Shown in pieces: positions 16,691 to 17,303 of a stretch of 17,303 bases of DNA. Both the position numbers and the translations under genes were made by a program. Source of the stretch: Phoronis ovalis (Eukaryota > Phoronida > Phoronidae); contig JAOXYB010021214.1 in the NCBI GenBank assembly GCA_028565635.1, positions 1 through 17,303 of the forward strand. Direction: 5' to 3'. The notes under the pieces are model-generated. The model was not told the DNA's origin, searched no databases, and saw only the letters and a program-made list of their open reading frames with translations. Each line of letters opens with the position of its first letter. Position 1 is the first letter of the stretch.

Positions 16691-16741
16691 GCATTGTCCA
16701 GTATGCCTTTACTTTAAATTCTGGTCTGATTGACCATGAAT

Positions 16742-16886
16742 AGGATCTTTAACAGTTGCTTCGCTCTATTAAATGTACAGTTAACAATACATATTGTATT
16801 ACATGACAAACATGTTTATACCATTATCCAAAAGCTTATAAATTATAGTAATTGTGATAGGCCAAACAGGATCTTTAAAAGTTGCT
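16742..16886 (+). repeat. Dispersed direct repeat, 19 bases
   Basis: AGGATCTTTAACAGTTGCT (16742-16760) recurs at 16868-16886 with one mismatch. The spacing is 126 bases. Confidence 0.6.
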
Positions 16887-17240
16887 ATCTCACTCCAGCA
16901 ACATACAAAGAATCATAAAAGGGAAATTCTTCCTGTAATAATTCTTCCATCATTGTGTGATCATTATTCTGATAATTATATAGAAAGATGCATTTGTATA
17001 CAAGTCACTTCAGCCTGCTCGCATTCTTGATATAATATAATTGGCAGGTCAGATAAAAATATTGTCTATCAAGATGCTGAATTTTGTATATTATACTGTT
17101 ATTACCTCACATACTATAGTACAAAACATGACAACGTTTTGACAGATTGTGCATCTTGCAAACAGTCAGGACTTTAAATAACACAATCATGGATTGCTAT
17201 CACGGAAATTATTAGGCACTAAAATCTGTAGTCCTGCAAG

Positions 17241-17288
17241 CATGACCCTTACTTATGGACAGCCTACAGCTTGTCCGTAAGGGTCATG
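17241..17288. repeat. Hairpin at the window edge
   Basis: CATGACCCTTAC (17241-17252) pairs with GTAAGGGTCATG (17277-17288) perfectly, and TGGACA and TGTCC extend the stem after a three-base bulge. The loop is about 10 bases. It may be one end of an element continuing past the window. Confidence 0.7.
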
Positions 17289-17303
17289 GCCGGCTCATAT
17301 CTC

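Larger units (their letters stand above)
14444..17303 (-). other. Inferred GlyP intron 1, incomplete
   Basis: The residue ~81 exon needs an upstream exon, and no stretch here encodes the expected N-terminal residues, so the intron runs past the window edge (at least 2.86 kb). It holds the minisatellite, the 84-base insertion, the ~32-base-period array and the terminal hairpin listed separately. Plus-strand ORFs at 15564-15764 and 16730-16918 have no recognisable product. Confidence 0.7.

Noticed and set aside
14444-17303. First GlyP exon within the window
   Set aside because: I looked for the N-terminal motifs ([20 protein letters not shown] and neighbours) on the minus strand and found none.

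Overview
The window looks like nuclear DNA from an invertebrate animal. It is AT-rich, has many small spliced exons with GT-AG introns of about 110-490 bases, and carries scattered minisatellites and small inverted-repeat elements. There is no bacterial gene organisation. The protein matches the animal glycogen phosphorylase type. A lophotrochozoan such as a mollusc is a reasonable guess from the compact introns and repeat style, but this is inference.

Right part (7518-14443, minus strand): sixteen consecutive exons of glycogen phosphorylase. All are in phase with canonical splice sites and run from about residue 81 of the rabbit muscle enzyme to the stop codon. No insertion or deletion relative to that enzyme is apparent until the C-terminus. 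About 80 N-terminal residues (phosphoserine 14 and part of the AMP site) are missing, so exon 1 must lie beyond 17303. The stretch 14444-17303 is then the inside of a long first intron. It holds a degenerate minisatellite interrupted by an 84-base inverted-repeat insertion, a second array with a period near 32 bases, and a hairpin at the window edge.

Left part (1987-3772, minus strand): the last two exons of an unrecognised single-pass membrane protein. One exon encodes a short cysteine-bearing juxtamembrane piece and a transmembrane helix. The next encodes a 367-residue cytoplasmic tail with a PPPPY motif, basic segments, a proline-rich stretch and a segment resembling the G-actin-binding motif of Ena/VASP proteins. 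A poly(A) signal lies about 220 bases past its stop. Its ectodomain exons were not convincingly found in 3773-7258; a few exon-like stretches there are listed with low confidence. This gene, with its possible link to actin, is the least conventional item in the window.

The outer left end (1-1762) is AT-rich intergenic DNA with several local tandem duplications and a fragment resembling one near 16650, so both ends may hold copies of one dispersed repeat family. The two genes lie head to tail on the minus strand. Nothing seen suggests a functional link between them. No rRNA, tRNA, CRISPR array or bacterial-type regulatory element was seen.
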